A DNA stretch of 21,575 bases from Hypsibius dujardini (GCA_001579985.1 LRSR01009069.1:1-21575); one strand, 5' to 3'; numbered from the stretch's first letter, positions 10,278 through 19,700 are shown. Numbers and translations are program-made. Notes: a model not told the origin generated them from the sequence alone.

Positions 10278-10495
10278 TGTAGCAGCAGCACCCAAGCGAT
10301 CGACTTGATTGAATGATCACTGGTAAACTACAGTCTACAATCATGTATTTGACAGACTAACCGATCGTCAAATCAAGCACAAAGATCATCGATACCAATT
10401 GAACCCACTCGGAGAAGATTCGAAATTCGGAATTCAATAGCCGATCACAGTGAGATTGCAAGAAATACTCATTTATATTCAGATCAGAGGCAGGC

Positions 10496-11612
10496 TCAAG
10501 TGCCGAGATGTTCTTTCGTGGGAAAAATACTGCAAGCCTTCTGATAAGTCTCTTCAAAAGCGTCACTCAGCCACTGCTTCAAATGGTCTCGATCCATCGC
10601 CATGTCTAATGTTGTCACGTCCATCTTCTTGAACTGCAAGAACACCATCCTCTTACAGGCGATAATCGTAGCCACGTCGTTTGCAACATCATCCCTCTTG
10701 TTGCCCGCAGCAACCTTCCGATCAGCAATCATAGCAGCAGCCAGTAGCCTCTCCGCAACCAGTCCCCTCAATATGAGATCCGCAGTATGGTTCACTCCCT
10801 TCGTGGTCCCGTCTTTCCACTTCAATCCGACTTCCTCCATGTCCTTCATACCCTCCAGATCTTGTGACCAAATGAACGGAGTCTGCGTGTCGTTCAGAAT
10901 GCATGCGATCGCATCATCCAACTCTTCTTGCTGCCAATTCGACTTGAAACCCCGGGAATTCTCCTCATAGCGGTATTTCGTCTCCGGCCGCTCCAAAAGG
11001 CCTGAAACCGTCAAAATTCAACCGAGTTCACAACAACCCTCCCAACCAATCTACAATTTTACCTGCCATTCGTTCAAATATCTCATTCGGAACGGGTGCT
11101 GATCGTCGAGCGTTTCGCTCGCGGCAAATATCACAGTCGCCGTCGATAAAGATTAGGCGAAATCCCATCCGCAAAGTCACCGCCAACTGGTACACTTCAT
11201 AGCGCATGCTCCGGTAATAAAAGTTGTCGTCCAGCAAGAAAACGAAGGGTCGACGGAACGCGGTAGAATGGAAGGAGAGACCGTTGAGTTGGAGAATGGT
11301 CTCCGCCATCTTAGTAGCTTCCTCGGTCGATTCATCGTCCAGTGTGGTTTTCTCGTCCGTACTTTTACGGTAGATGAGAGATAATGCACTGAGAACGGTT
11401 CTGCGTTGGCCTTTCCACAAGAGGGGCTGGATTTGCGGGATCAGCACGTCGTAGGAGACTGTAATGACGGTGGGAATTGTAGATGCTGATGTTGGTGACA
11501 ATGATGATTTAGTCAGGATCGCGTCCTGAATAGCCTTGCACAGGAATGATTTTCCGGCTCCCGGCAGCCCGAAAACTGTGATGAGTAGAGATTTGGATCT
11601 TTTGTCTGCCAT
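10496..11612 (-). CDS. Pstk: L-seryl-tRNA(Sec) kinase (two exons)
   Basis: Phosphorylates Ser-tRNA(Sec) to O-phosphoseryl-tRNA(Sec), the substrate of SepSecS in archaeal/eukaryotic selenocysteine synthesis. Exon 1 is 11612-11063 and exon 2 is 11001-10496, total 1056 bases (351 aa; human is 348). The intron is 61 bases (11062-11002), GTAAAA to TTTCAG, phase 1. The P-loop GLPGAGKS is at residues 15-22. LLDDNFYYRSMRYEVYQLA at about 127-144 is a family hallmark, followed by GDCDICRERNARR and a FERM-A/G-LLERPE stretch across the splice site that matches the family's RM..(K)LE.P motif. The C-terminal half is helical and less conserved. The start is in ATATGGC context. The gene shares a 349-base upstream region with a divergent gene. 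Confidence 0.93.
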
Positions 11613-11961
11613 ATGCTGGAAGCCTTAATTGCAAATGTCCAGGCGAAGAATTTCGGAGGAAATGAAAATGCATTTTTACCCGACCAGGAGGGAACACGTC
11701 GGGATGAAAGAAAGAACAAACTTAATACGCACGGAACAGATTCGAAGAACAAAAGAACAAATCTAAAGAGTGAGTGAACAGTACGATTGCATGAGGGAAC
11801 ATTCGAACAGCGCGTTTGTTGCAGTTTTTCATTCATTCCACATAGAAAATGCGCACTAAACTTAAATTAAAATAATTGCTGGCGTAGTCGACCTTGGTAC
11901 AGTCACACTTGAATTGTGAAGTGCCTCTTTGCACCAGCTTTAGGTCAACAATCTGTGGACG
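11613..11961. promoter_or_regulatory. Divergent upstream region between PSTK and the SOWAH-like gene
   Basis: The 349 bases between the two opposed start codons must hold both 5' UTRs and probably both core promoters. I see no clear TATA box or other named element. Longer open frames here are out of context and were not accepted. Confidence 0.55.
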
Positions 11962-13985
11962 ATGGACGAAAACCAGCAGAACAGCCCCAGTGAAAGTGGA
12001 TCGAGGAAATCGTCCATAACTAATCCTTCGTCTGATGGTACAGTAACGACAGCAACCGTGGCTGACGAGCTGAAAAATGGCACGCCTGTTCGGCCGGGAC
12101 TCGTCAAGGGATATGGTGGACTTATCGAGCAATCTCTCGCAGGTATGATCGAGGCGTGAAAAGTCGTTTTTATTGATGCGAAGTAATTTCCTACCTAAAC
12201 AATTAGGTTGATTTGTTGATTGGTCGATTTAAACAGTGCGTTCGATTGATCGATCCAAGGAATTGATTGATTGAACGGTTGGTCTCTCAACTGTCACCGC
12301 GCAGGAGTATATTTTTTATTCCATAATCAAGACCGAATAATGTTTGTTTTCAGCACAAGCGGCTAATAAAGTGAAGCTTCGTCCACGAAAGCCATCGGCA
12401 GCCTTGACAGCCCTTCTGGAATCGGATCAGCCGAAAAAGGAACTGTTGCTCTCACGGAGGCAATCTGGAGCGATAGACGATTCAGCTGGTGTCATGATGG
12501 TCGACAGTGCACTGATGGGTTCCTGGTTCGTAGCTTGCGGAAAGAATGACATGGAATCTCTGAAGAGTATCATCGCACAGGAACCGCGACTAGCTAGAGT
12601 GCGACAACCAGGAAGTGGTAATTCCCTGGGAAGACTTAAATTCTACCAATCAATCAATGTAAACCATTACATAAACCATTGTATTTCTTTAATTTTAAGA
12701 TATCAGTGTGAAATGTAATTCACTAGAAAAATAATACTGTTTATGTTACGTATGATGTATGTCTATTAGAAACTTTAACTAAAACGTGATATTTGTTCTT
12801 CAACAGGTTGGACGGCTCTTCATTGGGCGGCCCGTCATGGAAACATTGAACTGGCCCTGCTACTAGTCAATAAATATGAAGCTAACTTGAATGTAAGTTG
12901 CATGTCATTTTCAGGACATCCACTCAGCTCAGAATTTTGAATTTATTTTGGACATGGAGATAGTTTAAGAGCACCACTTTTTCTTTGGTCGTGTAGGCGT
13001 TGTCGCGTGCAGGTTACACCAGTCTGCATGTGGCTGCGCAGCACAACCGACCGGATATCATGGCCGTCTTGGTGACTGAGTGCCATGCCGATCGCGACGC
13101 GGTGGATTACAGGTGCAGTGTAAACAAATTTATTGCTCCGTCGAGGTTCGCCTTGTCTCACGCGTAAATAAAGCTGTGTGATCTTTATGAGGTGTTCGTC
13201 CGTTTTTGCAGTGGTAAGACGGCCAACTTCTACTTCAACAGTGTGCCGAGGAGTAGTACTTCTCACTCCTCCAGCTACGAAACGCTGCATCGCAAGCCGA
13301 AGACACTTTCTCATGTAGGAAAAAATTCTCTTTGAATGCGTGATGTTCCGTCTGTTGGCTTTTGTCTTTGTATCTGTTTGTCTTTCCGTCCGGTGTCTTT
13401 TTGTCTTTCCATCCGTCTAGTCTTTTCTCTTGCACCTTATTTTATTTCTTTACGGCTCCTGTTTTGCAGGCTTTTAACGCCAGTGTCAGACGAGTTGGAT
13501 CCTTCAATTCCAAAATCCGCAGCTCGATGATGCGCCGATTTAACACCTCGCAAGGCAACATAAAGGAGATGAAAGAGAGTATCAGCTCGCCTGGGCCTTT
13601 CCTACCCGAAGAAGGGGATGCCTTTTTAATGCCACCACCCTTGTCCACCATCCCGGCTGCGGCCAAGAAATCCGGTCGACGTCCGGGCGGGTTTGCGGGA
13701 CTAAAACGACGAGGTTCTATCACATCGGAAGTGTCACGGTCCGATTCCATCATATCGGCCGACGATGTCCGATCACTCGGCAGTGCCCGTAATGGCAAAC
13801 TCTTCGATTCGGAAAGCGACTCCGCCAGTTTTCAGGAAACTGGATCGCTCGATTCGGTGGCAGCTTTGACGGATGCCGCGTTCACGCCGCCAGTGCCAGC
13901 GATGAAAGTTCCCAGCGGTAAAACGGCCAGTCCGGTCGTCTACGCAAAAACCATGACCAGTCTGGACGGTGGATCCGAGTGTTGA
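11962..13985 (+). CDS. Sosondowah (SOWAH)-like ankyrin-repeat protein (six exons)
   Basis: Exons 11962-12142, 12354-12617, 12807-12892, 12997-13112, 13212-13314, 13470-13985 join in phase to 1266 bases (421 aa). The N-terminus (about 1-140) is Ser/Thr- and Lys/Arg-rich and looks disordered. The central part reads LMGSWFVACGKNDMESL and EPRLARVR, then ankyrin repeats GWTALHWAARHGNIELALLLV and GYTSLHVAAQHNRPDIMAVLV, then DAVDYSGKTANFY. A pre-repeat helix with EP.LAR, two TALHWAA/TSLHVAA repeats and a DYSGK ending are typical of SOWAH proteins. The C-terminal ~170 residues are basic and Ser-rich (FNSKIRSSMMRRF, GLKRRGSITSEVSRSDSIISADD) with likely phosphorylation sites. SOWAH function is poorly known. 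Start ATGGAC is the first Met of an open exon. Another ankyrin family is possible. Confidence 0.8.
12143..12353 (+). other. Intron 1 of the SOWAH-like gene
   Basis: GTATGA to TTTTCAG. It contains clustered GATTGATCGAT and ATTGATTGATTG motifs at about 12210-12285, a CAATC/GATTG motif that recurs through the window. Confidence 0.75.
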
Positions 13986-14028
13986 TAACATATGGGAACA
14001 TCCTGTATGTGCCTTTTAGCATTGTGAT

Positions 14029-14034
14029 TTTATT
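14029..14034 (-). promoter_or_regulatory. Possible minus-strand AATAAA for the unknown gene at 14370-15821
   Basis: TTTATT on the plus strand reads AATAAA on the minus strand, about 340 bases beyond that gene's stop. If used, the two convergent 3' UTRs would overlap by roughly 150 bases. Confidence 0.35.
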
Positions 14035-14182
14035 AAGCAGCCTTATTTTGAATTCGGTTAGAATATGCCGTTTTCTAGTGATTTTTGTCTTCCTATACTT
14101 TCCGTCCAAGCAGCTGTTTTCTATGAAAATTATTAATATTCCATTTACACATACAGCTCCAAGATGTGTACATTGCAATTAA

Positions 14183-14188
14183 AATAAA
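14183..14188 (+). promoter_or_regulatory. Polyadenylation signal AATAAA of the SOWAH-like gene
   Basis: AATAAA followed by an A-rich run, 198 bases after the stop codon at 13983-13985. Confidence 0.7.
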
Positions 14189-14369
14189 GAAAAAAACAAG
14201 TCCGACAAAAGCCAACGAACATCGGTCAACAACAAACGGTGATAGATTCCGTTCAACATAAGATCAAGGAACGATCTGTGAAAGTCACAAAATCGTAAGA
14301 ATAGGTGGGACATGCTCGGCCCAAGGAAGTGGAAGAAACTCCCTACACCATAGCGCAGTGGCGCAGTGT

Positions 14370-15821
14370 CTACTTTTTTCCCTTCTTACTGGACGAAGGT
14401 GTCACAGTCTTTGCCGGCTTGGAGGCCGACGAACGCTTCTGCGCGGTCGTGCCACCACTACCTTTCATCTTCTTCGCAGCCGACTCAGCGGCCACCGAAG
14501 TTTGTCGAGATCCCGAACTGGAGACTGAGGAGATGCTGTGGTTTCGGGTGCGTCGAACTGCAGGCATTGAGTCAGCGCTGTCGGTTAGGGCCTTATCATC
14601 GTCACCGCCAAAGAGAACTTTTCGCAGGATCTCCACAGATTCGTGGTGGCGCAGATCAGGCTGCTTCTCCTTCAACCATTCCCAACGATTGGGATCGACA
14701 GGCTCGTCTTCACTGAATCTAAAGCAACAACATAAACATCAGTGCATCAAATTCATTGCATGCAAAATGTAAACGAAAATGCAATATGATCAATAAACGA
14801 ATCAATCATCTATTGAATCAATTATTGAACACTGCCACTGAAATTAATAGTGAACTCATCCTTCAAAAAGGCGAAGCCCCACACACATACGAACTGATCC
14901 TTGGGAGTGCATTACGATATTCATAATGCACTGCCACCGGGAATGCTCACCATAATTGCATTCTATTTCCTCTATGATCAAGCGCCGCTGCATAAAATAA
15001 CACATTTCGATTGGGCATTCAACAACACAAACTACGCGTAATCTCGATCAATTCAACTGACAATCGGACCAACGGAACAAGTACATTTCACCGCATCAAA
15101 CCATCAACCCACCGAACAAACTCGAGATAAAAAGCAGGTTTGCAAAGCGTCAATCAACCAATCAATTGTAGTCTCCAATGGCCAAGCCAGCGTAAAGGTA
15201 ACTCACTCCTTCTTTATTAAACTCAATCATAACTTACGTCTGAAACGTCTGCTTCTGCCGCTCCGCTATCAGATCGCTCACTGAATCCTCTGCAATCACT
15301 GAATTCCCATACGACGGATACTTTTTAGCCACTTGCTCGTCGAAAGCGTCCGTCAACTTGCTCGCCATTTCCATCCCGTCCAATCGCACCGCCACCTCCC
15401 GCAAAACCGTGACATCCGCCCCGATATCCACAAATGTTCGCGCCTCAACGTGCGGCATGGAATTTGTATAGAACGCTTTGGCGGGTTTTTTGTCCCCGTC
15501 GTAGAGTCGCGCCAGGGAGAGATCACTCTCCCGCTGTGTCTTCTGCACATTGTCCATCTTCCAGCAGCTTCGCCACACTGCCTCCACGTCCTCCTCGTGG
15601 GGTGCTGGGAGGCCTTTCGTCAGCTCCTCCTCCGCCAGGGCGTCGAGGATGAGCAGCTTGGCCGTTTCGCCGTTGAGACCCCAGGGGCGAATGACGGCCA
15701 TCACTTGGAAGACGCGTTCCTCGAGGTATGCGGCGTAATCGGAGCGTCGCTGCTCGGGGAATTGACTGATTCGGGCGGTCAACTTCTCCACGTCTTGCGG
15801 GTAAGCGGAAGACTTTTCCAT
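14370..15821 (-). CDS. Unrecognised protein with basic Ser/Lys-rich tail (two exons)
   Basis: Exon 1 is 15821-15238 and exon 2 is 14718-14370. They join in phase 2 (GTAAGT donor, CTTTAG acceptor) to 933 bases (310 aa). I do not recognise the family. Residues 1-195 are acidic and look helical, with no signal peptide or membrane segment, and include RPWGLNGETAKLLILDALAEEELTKG and WRSCWKMDNVQ. Around residues 196-212 a Trp-containing stretch reads FSEDEPVDPNRWEWLKE. The last ~55 residues are Ser/Thr/Lys-rich and end in SSSKKGKK, like a nuclear localisation or nucleic-acid-binding tail (inference). The frame stays open upstream to another Met at 15917, adding 32 residues. I chose 15821 for its ATGG context, but the start is uncertain. 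Frame closure across the intron supports a real gene. Confidence 0.7.
14719..15237 (-). other. Intron of the unknown gene (519 bases)
   Basis: AT-rich with several ATTGAT/AATCAAT motifs (14785-14825, 15150-15165). It includes a hairpin at 14906-14932 (AGTGCATTA/TAATGCACT, 9-base loop). No exon was seen. Confidence 0.7.
14906..14932. repeat. 9-bp perfect hairpin inside intron
   Basis: AGTGCATTA pairs with TAATGCACT around CGATATTCA. No further structure was recognised around it. Confidence 0.6.
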
Positions 15822-16258
15822 GATTAATAAAGGGGATACCAAAATAGTAAACGAGGATGTTATATTTTGTAGCAAATATTTGTGTTGAAAATCCCGCTCT
15901 AAAATTCTCACGCGCACGTGTTGCCATTAATATGAGTCCTGATTACTTTGGTGGCCTACCGTTCTACACTTGCGAGTTTCAATTCCAGTAGGGATTCCAA
16001 TGGAAATGGAATATTAACCAACTCCACTTCTCAAGTTCCAATGTTCCAGTACAGTGTTTTCACCTTTCGTGACATCATATATTGCAGGAGAACTGTTCTC
16101 CCGGGGAAGTCAACACTCATCATCTTCTGTTGATTTCTCTCGTTAAGCTTCAAAAGACTCAATTTAAGGTTCTATGAAAGGAAGAATCGTTGAAAGCCTG
16201 AAATGCGTTGTAACATCCGAAGACCAAGCCCAGCTCTCGAAATAGGCTCGGTAGCTTG

Positions 16259-16295
16259 AATATTCCTAGCCCCGCCTCTTTGCCCAGGACCCCTA
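16259..16295. mobile_element. Probable relic end of the fold-back family
   Basis: AGCCCCGCCTCTTTGCCC followed by AGGACCCC resembles the right ends of the elements at 10217-10253 (CCGCCTCTATTGC ... GGACCCTCC) and 18870-18903 (GCCCCGCCCCTTTTGCC ... GGGACCCTCCC). I saw no matching left end nearby, so it would be a solo, decayed end. Confidence 0.4.
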
Positions 16296-16728
16296 GCTGT
16301 TTGGCTGGTGTTCGCTCGTTGTTTTGCAGCGGCATCATTTGTTTATTAATTAAGAGGCTGTTCGGGCTTTGTTCTGTGTGGTTTGTTTGTGTAGAGAACG
16401 CTTTGTCTGCAGTTGTGTTCTTGCCTGTGCGGTCTGACCGCCAGGCGATAGATAGCGGGTAGTTTACCGTTTGCCAATTCGGCGGCCATTCCGTTCGTTC
16501 TATGCAGTTGTTTCTGCTCGTTGCTGTCTTATAAATCAGTGCTCACGGTTCTTCGGTTGCGATCGGTTGGATGGAGGGAATAGCTCAAGTTTTGTGTCTT
16601 ATGTCGGTCTCGATTTAGGAGTGTCTAAATCTAGGCCATTTTGGTGTCTTCCTGTTGAGAGTCTCAATAGTGGGATAGTTCAGGAGGAGCCTCCTGTGGA
16701 TCTATCCGCAGTGGGCTGGTTTCGTTTG

Positions 16729-16882
16729 TACTGTACTCTCACGATTATAACGGTCGGTTAAGCCCCGCCTCCGTCACACGCGCCCGTGTCATGAGTTGGC
16801 ACTCAGCCAACACTCAGCACACACAGGAGGAGTGCGCTGCCCGGGTATAAAAACCGACCATTATAATCGTGAAAGCACAGTA
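16729..16882. mobile_element. 154-base fold-back element containing a TATA-like box
   Basis: The 31-base arms 16729-16759 and 16852-16882 match with about three differences (for example ATTATAACGGTCGGTT against AACCGACCATTATAAT). An internal hairpin, GTTGGC/GCCAAC, lies at about 16795-16812. TATAAAAA at 16846-16853 starts 33 bases before the A of a CAGT initiator-like motif (16879), a near-standard core promoter spacing. It could be an inserted MITE, a promoter, or both. Confidence 0.6.
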
Positions 16883-17668
16883 TTTCGGACGTTTTTTCCG
16901 GTGTGTGCGGCTGAGTAGGAAACATTTCCGTGTCTTGAAGTTGAAGGGAGAAACTTTCGCAAGCTTCCTATTGTGTTGTATTCCACGTAAACGGAGACGC
17001 TCTAATACCCGGACCATACTTACAGTACCATGCTCGTACGTGGCTGTGGCTGTACTCACTGGTGGCTGACTGTGAATTGTGTCCATAAACCATTTCCATT
17101 TGTACACCTCCGAGCTATGAGTATCCATGATTACTGTTAAGACTAACAATAAGCCTATTCTGTTTAATACAGAAATTCCGAAACGTGGAGCGTGTGTTTG
17201 GCAATCGGGAAGCATTCGACGAAGTGAAAGTGTTATTGCAGGCACTTTTACAGCGAATCGTTACTCGATTAAGTGCGCGATTCCTGGTGTGATAGTGAGG
17301 AGGCTGCTTGACCTCGTATGATGTCTCAAATTATCAATCACGCTCGCCAAGGCGATTGTTGGTGATGAATTTCTTTCTCCTTGAAGCACTTTCGTACAAC
17401 TAGGCAGGGTTCATAAACAAAGAGTCCTTTTCGCGCCATGAAATTACCCGGTCAAGATCCGGTTCAGCAGCCAGGAAGGTTTAGGTCCCATTCAAAATGC
17501 CTGAACCGATTGTCTTGTATAAATGAAGGATATATATTCAGTCTTGAGCGATTTGCACTCGCAGTACGAGTATTCGTCCGTTTTTGCAAGGTTTCCTTGT
17601 ACGCACGTAATTATTTTCCGTCACGTCGCGGCAGCTTACGGAAAGCATAATCAACGGTCAACCACAAG

Positions 17669-19700
17669 ATGACGGTGTCTGTCTGGATTTTCATCTTCCC
17701 CTCCGCGATGTTTGCTTGGGCAGCCTTTCCTGCCGTCGTGCTGGGCGATGCGACAGCATCCCCTTGTCAAAAAATCATGGCCTTCGGTTGGGGCGACGCG
17801 GTGGACGACCGTTTAAGATGCACCACAGATCCCTCCGGCAAGCCCATCAATGTGTAAGCATACAACTGTACAGTCGCGATCATTTGGTGCTGCGTTTTAG
17901 ATTCACCGTATATTTTGACTGCAGTGAAGCACAGTGTGTGCAGTCCTACTGTACGGGTGAGTCTAAAAAGCAGTACCAAGTGGTGGCGGCAGTACAGTAC
18001 TGTTTTCCATGAATATGTAAGCATACAACTGTGGCGGAGTTACTTCTTCAGCCCACACCCATTCCAGCACGCCCACTTATAGACTTAACATGTGTGGACG
18101 CATGGGTTTGGATGTGGGCAGAAGAAGTAATTTCACCACAGCTGTATATAGTCCAGATGTGTAGTCTGCGTTCATGGAAAGGTCGTAATAATTACCATCT
18201 CAGAGATTATCAACGATCGAAGAATGTGTTTTTTTGCCTGACTTTCAGTATGGCTATGCGACTGCTGTCTTCCACCATCTCCGGAGCGGGCCGTTTCATG
18301 AAGGTCCGCGCCCGTTCAGATGAAGCTGCTGCGAACGAGACGTTGTCGTCGTCGGTCAACGGTGCCGCCGCACAACGATCCGCTCGCATGCTGAGGCCCA
18401 ACCACGTCGAGGTCTTCGACTCGCTCCTCTCTCACACCAAGCTGCGGAACGGCGAGACCTTCTCGTCGGCCTTCGGACGGAGTGACAGCGTCACCGGCGC
18501 CGGAGTCTGCGGTGAGGGCTGCAGCAACCGGCCCCTCCTCCCGGAATCCTGCTGCGAGGTCCGCACGGAGGTGGCGTATCCGCAGTTCGGTCAGTCCGCC
18601 ATCTCCGAGGCAACCTTCACCATCATTCAGGACTTTCCGGATTTCGTGCAGCCAGTCTTCAAGCGCGTTTGTGTGTAAGTCTCTCCGTGTAGCGAGGTGG
18701 ATGGCGTTACTGAACTACAGTAAGCGACAGAATTTAATCTAACGAGGGTCCCGGAAATGGACAAAGAGGCGGGGCAGGGGTAATACTTGAACAATCAACC
18801 AATCAATCAGCGGAGCTCCGAAGCAATCGGAGCGGAGTCGATTGGTTGATTGTTCAAGTATTACCCCTGCCCCGCCCCTTTTGCCTATTTCCGGGACCCT
18901 CCCATTAGATTAAATTCTGTGGCTTACTGGAGTTTAGTAACGCCATCCACCTCGCTAAAACGTTTAATCAGTAAAGATTTATGCCGGAAAAAAAAGTTAA
19001 AAACTAATTGGCAAACACTGATTTGGTGGTACGAATTGTAAGCCAAATACTTTTTTATTGTCGACCAAAAATTACTAAGGATTTTAAATTTAGTTTCTTT
19101 TAGTAAGTATGACTTCAGTTTAGTTGTAGTCAAGTTAGTTTTGCTAATTTAGTTTGAAGAAAAGTATTTTGTCAGCTTTAACTCAATGCGCTTTGTCCGC
19201 GAAGTTTACGAAAGTGACCTAATGATCATTTGTTTGTCTCGTTGTGTGCAGGACGAGCCAGTGCAACATCATCCTGGGTAATTGCACGCAAAAGTACGTT
19301 CCACACGCGGTTTTCTCGGCGCCGAGCGGAAAATTCGGCAACCTATTTGGTCAGGATTATCTGCTGGTGGAAAGTAAGTGCCATGAGGTTCAGCACGGAT
19401 CGACCTTCTTATATTTGTTCTTCGGTTCGCCGTTGTGTTTGCGTGTAAAAACAGTTTCGAAATGGTTTTATACTCCTTGGGTACGCGCCGCGGTGATCAA
19501 ATGTGCAGTAATAACATGAGTAAGTAATGTTTTCTTTTGGCCTGATGATGACAGGTGGATGCGAATGTTCGCCTTACAATGCGAGGCCCGCAGACACGGC
19601 AAAGTACTCGCCGCAGCAGCAGAACCTAAACGGATCGCTCGACAACGTGGCATCCGTCAACGCCAATGCCAATCGGAAGAGCAACTTAGTGACCGTCTAG
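17669..19700 (+). CDS. Secreted Spätzle-like cystine-knot protein (four exons)
   Basis: Exons 17669-17853, 18249-18674, 19252-19373, 19555-19700 join in phase to 879 bases (292 aa). In-frame TAA before the ATG (about 17651) supports the start. Residues 1-26 look like a signal peptide (MTVSVWIFIFPSAMFAWAA...). Residues 63-140 are a variable, Ser/Ala/Arg-rich prodomain with an Arg-containing RSAR stretch near 105-108. The C-terminal region has cysteines at 149, 153, 163, 164, 203, 208, 215, 247 and 249. The order CCEVRTEV, FVQPVFKRVC, SQC, NCTQKY and a closing GCEC resembles the Spätzle domain (C.QKY and a C.C end), whose members are ligands of Toll receptors after proteolysis. The last ~43 residues are Asn/Gln/Ser-rich. 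Similarity is by pattern only; another cystine-knot family (trunk/PTTH- or neurotrophin-like) remains possible. Confidence 0.7.
17853..18032 (+). repeat. 17-base direct repeat that includes the exon 1 splice donor
   Basis: TGTAAGCATACAACTGT occurs at 17853-17869, where GTAAGC is the exon 1 donor of the Spätzle-like gene, and again at 18016-18032. The copies bound the first fold-back on the left and start the second. Confidence 0.85.
17862..18003. mobile_element. Fold-back element 1 in intron 1 of the Spätzle-like gene
   Basis: Imperfect arms at 17862-17910 and 17952-18003 (for example GTGCTGCGTTTTAGATTCACC against the complement of GGTGAGTCTAAAAAGCAGTAC). The loop contains a further stem GACTGCA/TGCAGTC (17917-17945). 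No coding capacity. Confidence 0.65.
18023..18147. mobile_element. Fold-back element 2 in intron 1 of the Spätzle-like gene
   Basis: Imperfect arms at 18023-18076 and 18092-18147. TTACTTCTTCAGCCCACA pairs with TGTGGGCAGAAGAAGTAA, and the outer ends ATACAACTGTGG and CCACAGCTGTAT also pair. The short centre is about 15 bases. Confidence 0.7.
18690..18957. mobile_element. Large palindrome (fold-back copy B) in intron 2 of the Spätzle-like gene
   Basis: Arms of about 115 bases (18690-18804 and 18840-18957) match at roughly 90% or more, around a 35-base centre with CGGAGCTCCG. They start 15 bases after the donor at 18675. Shared blocks include TAGCGAGGTGGATGGCGTTA, CAGAATTTAATCTAA, GAGGGTCCCGGAAAT and GGCGGGGCAGGGGTAATACT. 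The GAGGGTC, GGCGGGGCAGGGG and GAACAATC order matches fold-back copy A at 9886-10277. Confidence 0.85.

Larger units (their letters stand above)
15822..17668. other. Intergenic region upstream of two divergent genes
   Basis: The 1.85 kb between the unknown minus-strand gene and the Spätzle-like gene holds a relic repeat end (16259-16295) and a TATA-bearing fold-back (16729-16882). It also has a TATAAA at 17518-17523 followed by a TCAGTC initiator-like motif at 17538, which is closer than usual. Open frames (for example minus-strand 16814-17245, 143 codons) lack recognisable domains and cross the fold-back, so I accept none. Confidence 0.55.

Noticed and set aside
15353-15827. Plus-strand open frame of 164 codons opposite exon 1 of the unknown gene
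   Set aside because: The minus-strand frame is longer, continues in phase across a well-formed intron, and has a coherent acidic composition.
16256-16761. Two consecutive plus-strand open frames (68 and 96 codons)
   Set aside because: Composition and lack of any motif suggest chance or transposon-derived sequence. I could not link them to a known protein.
16814-17245. Minus-strand open frame of 143 codons
   Set aside because: No recognisable domain, it runs through the fold-back at 16729-16882, and no splice or start context supports it.
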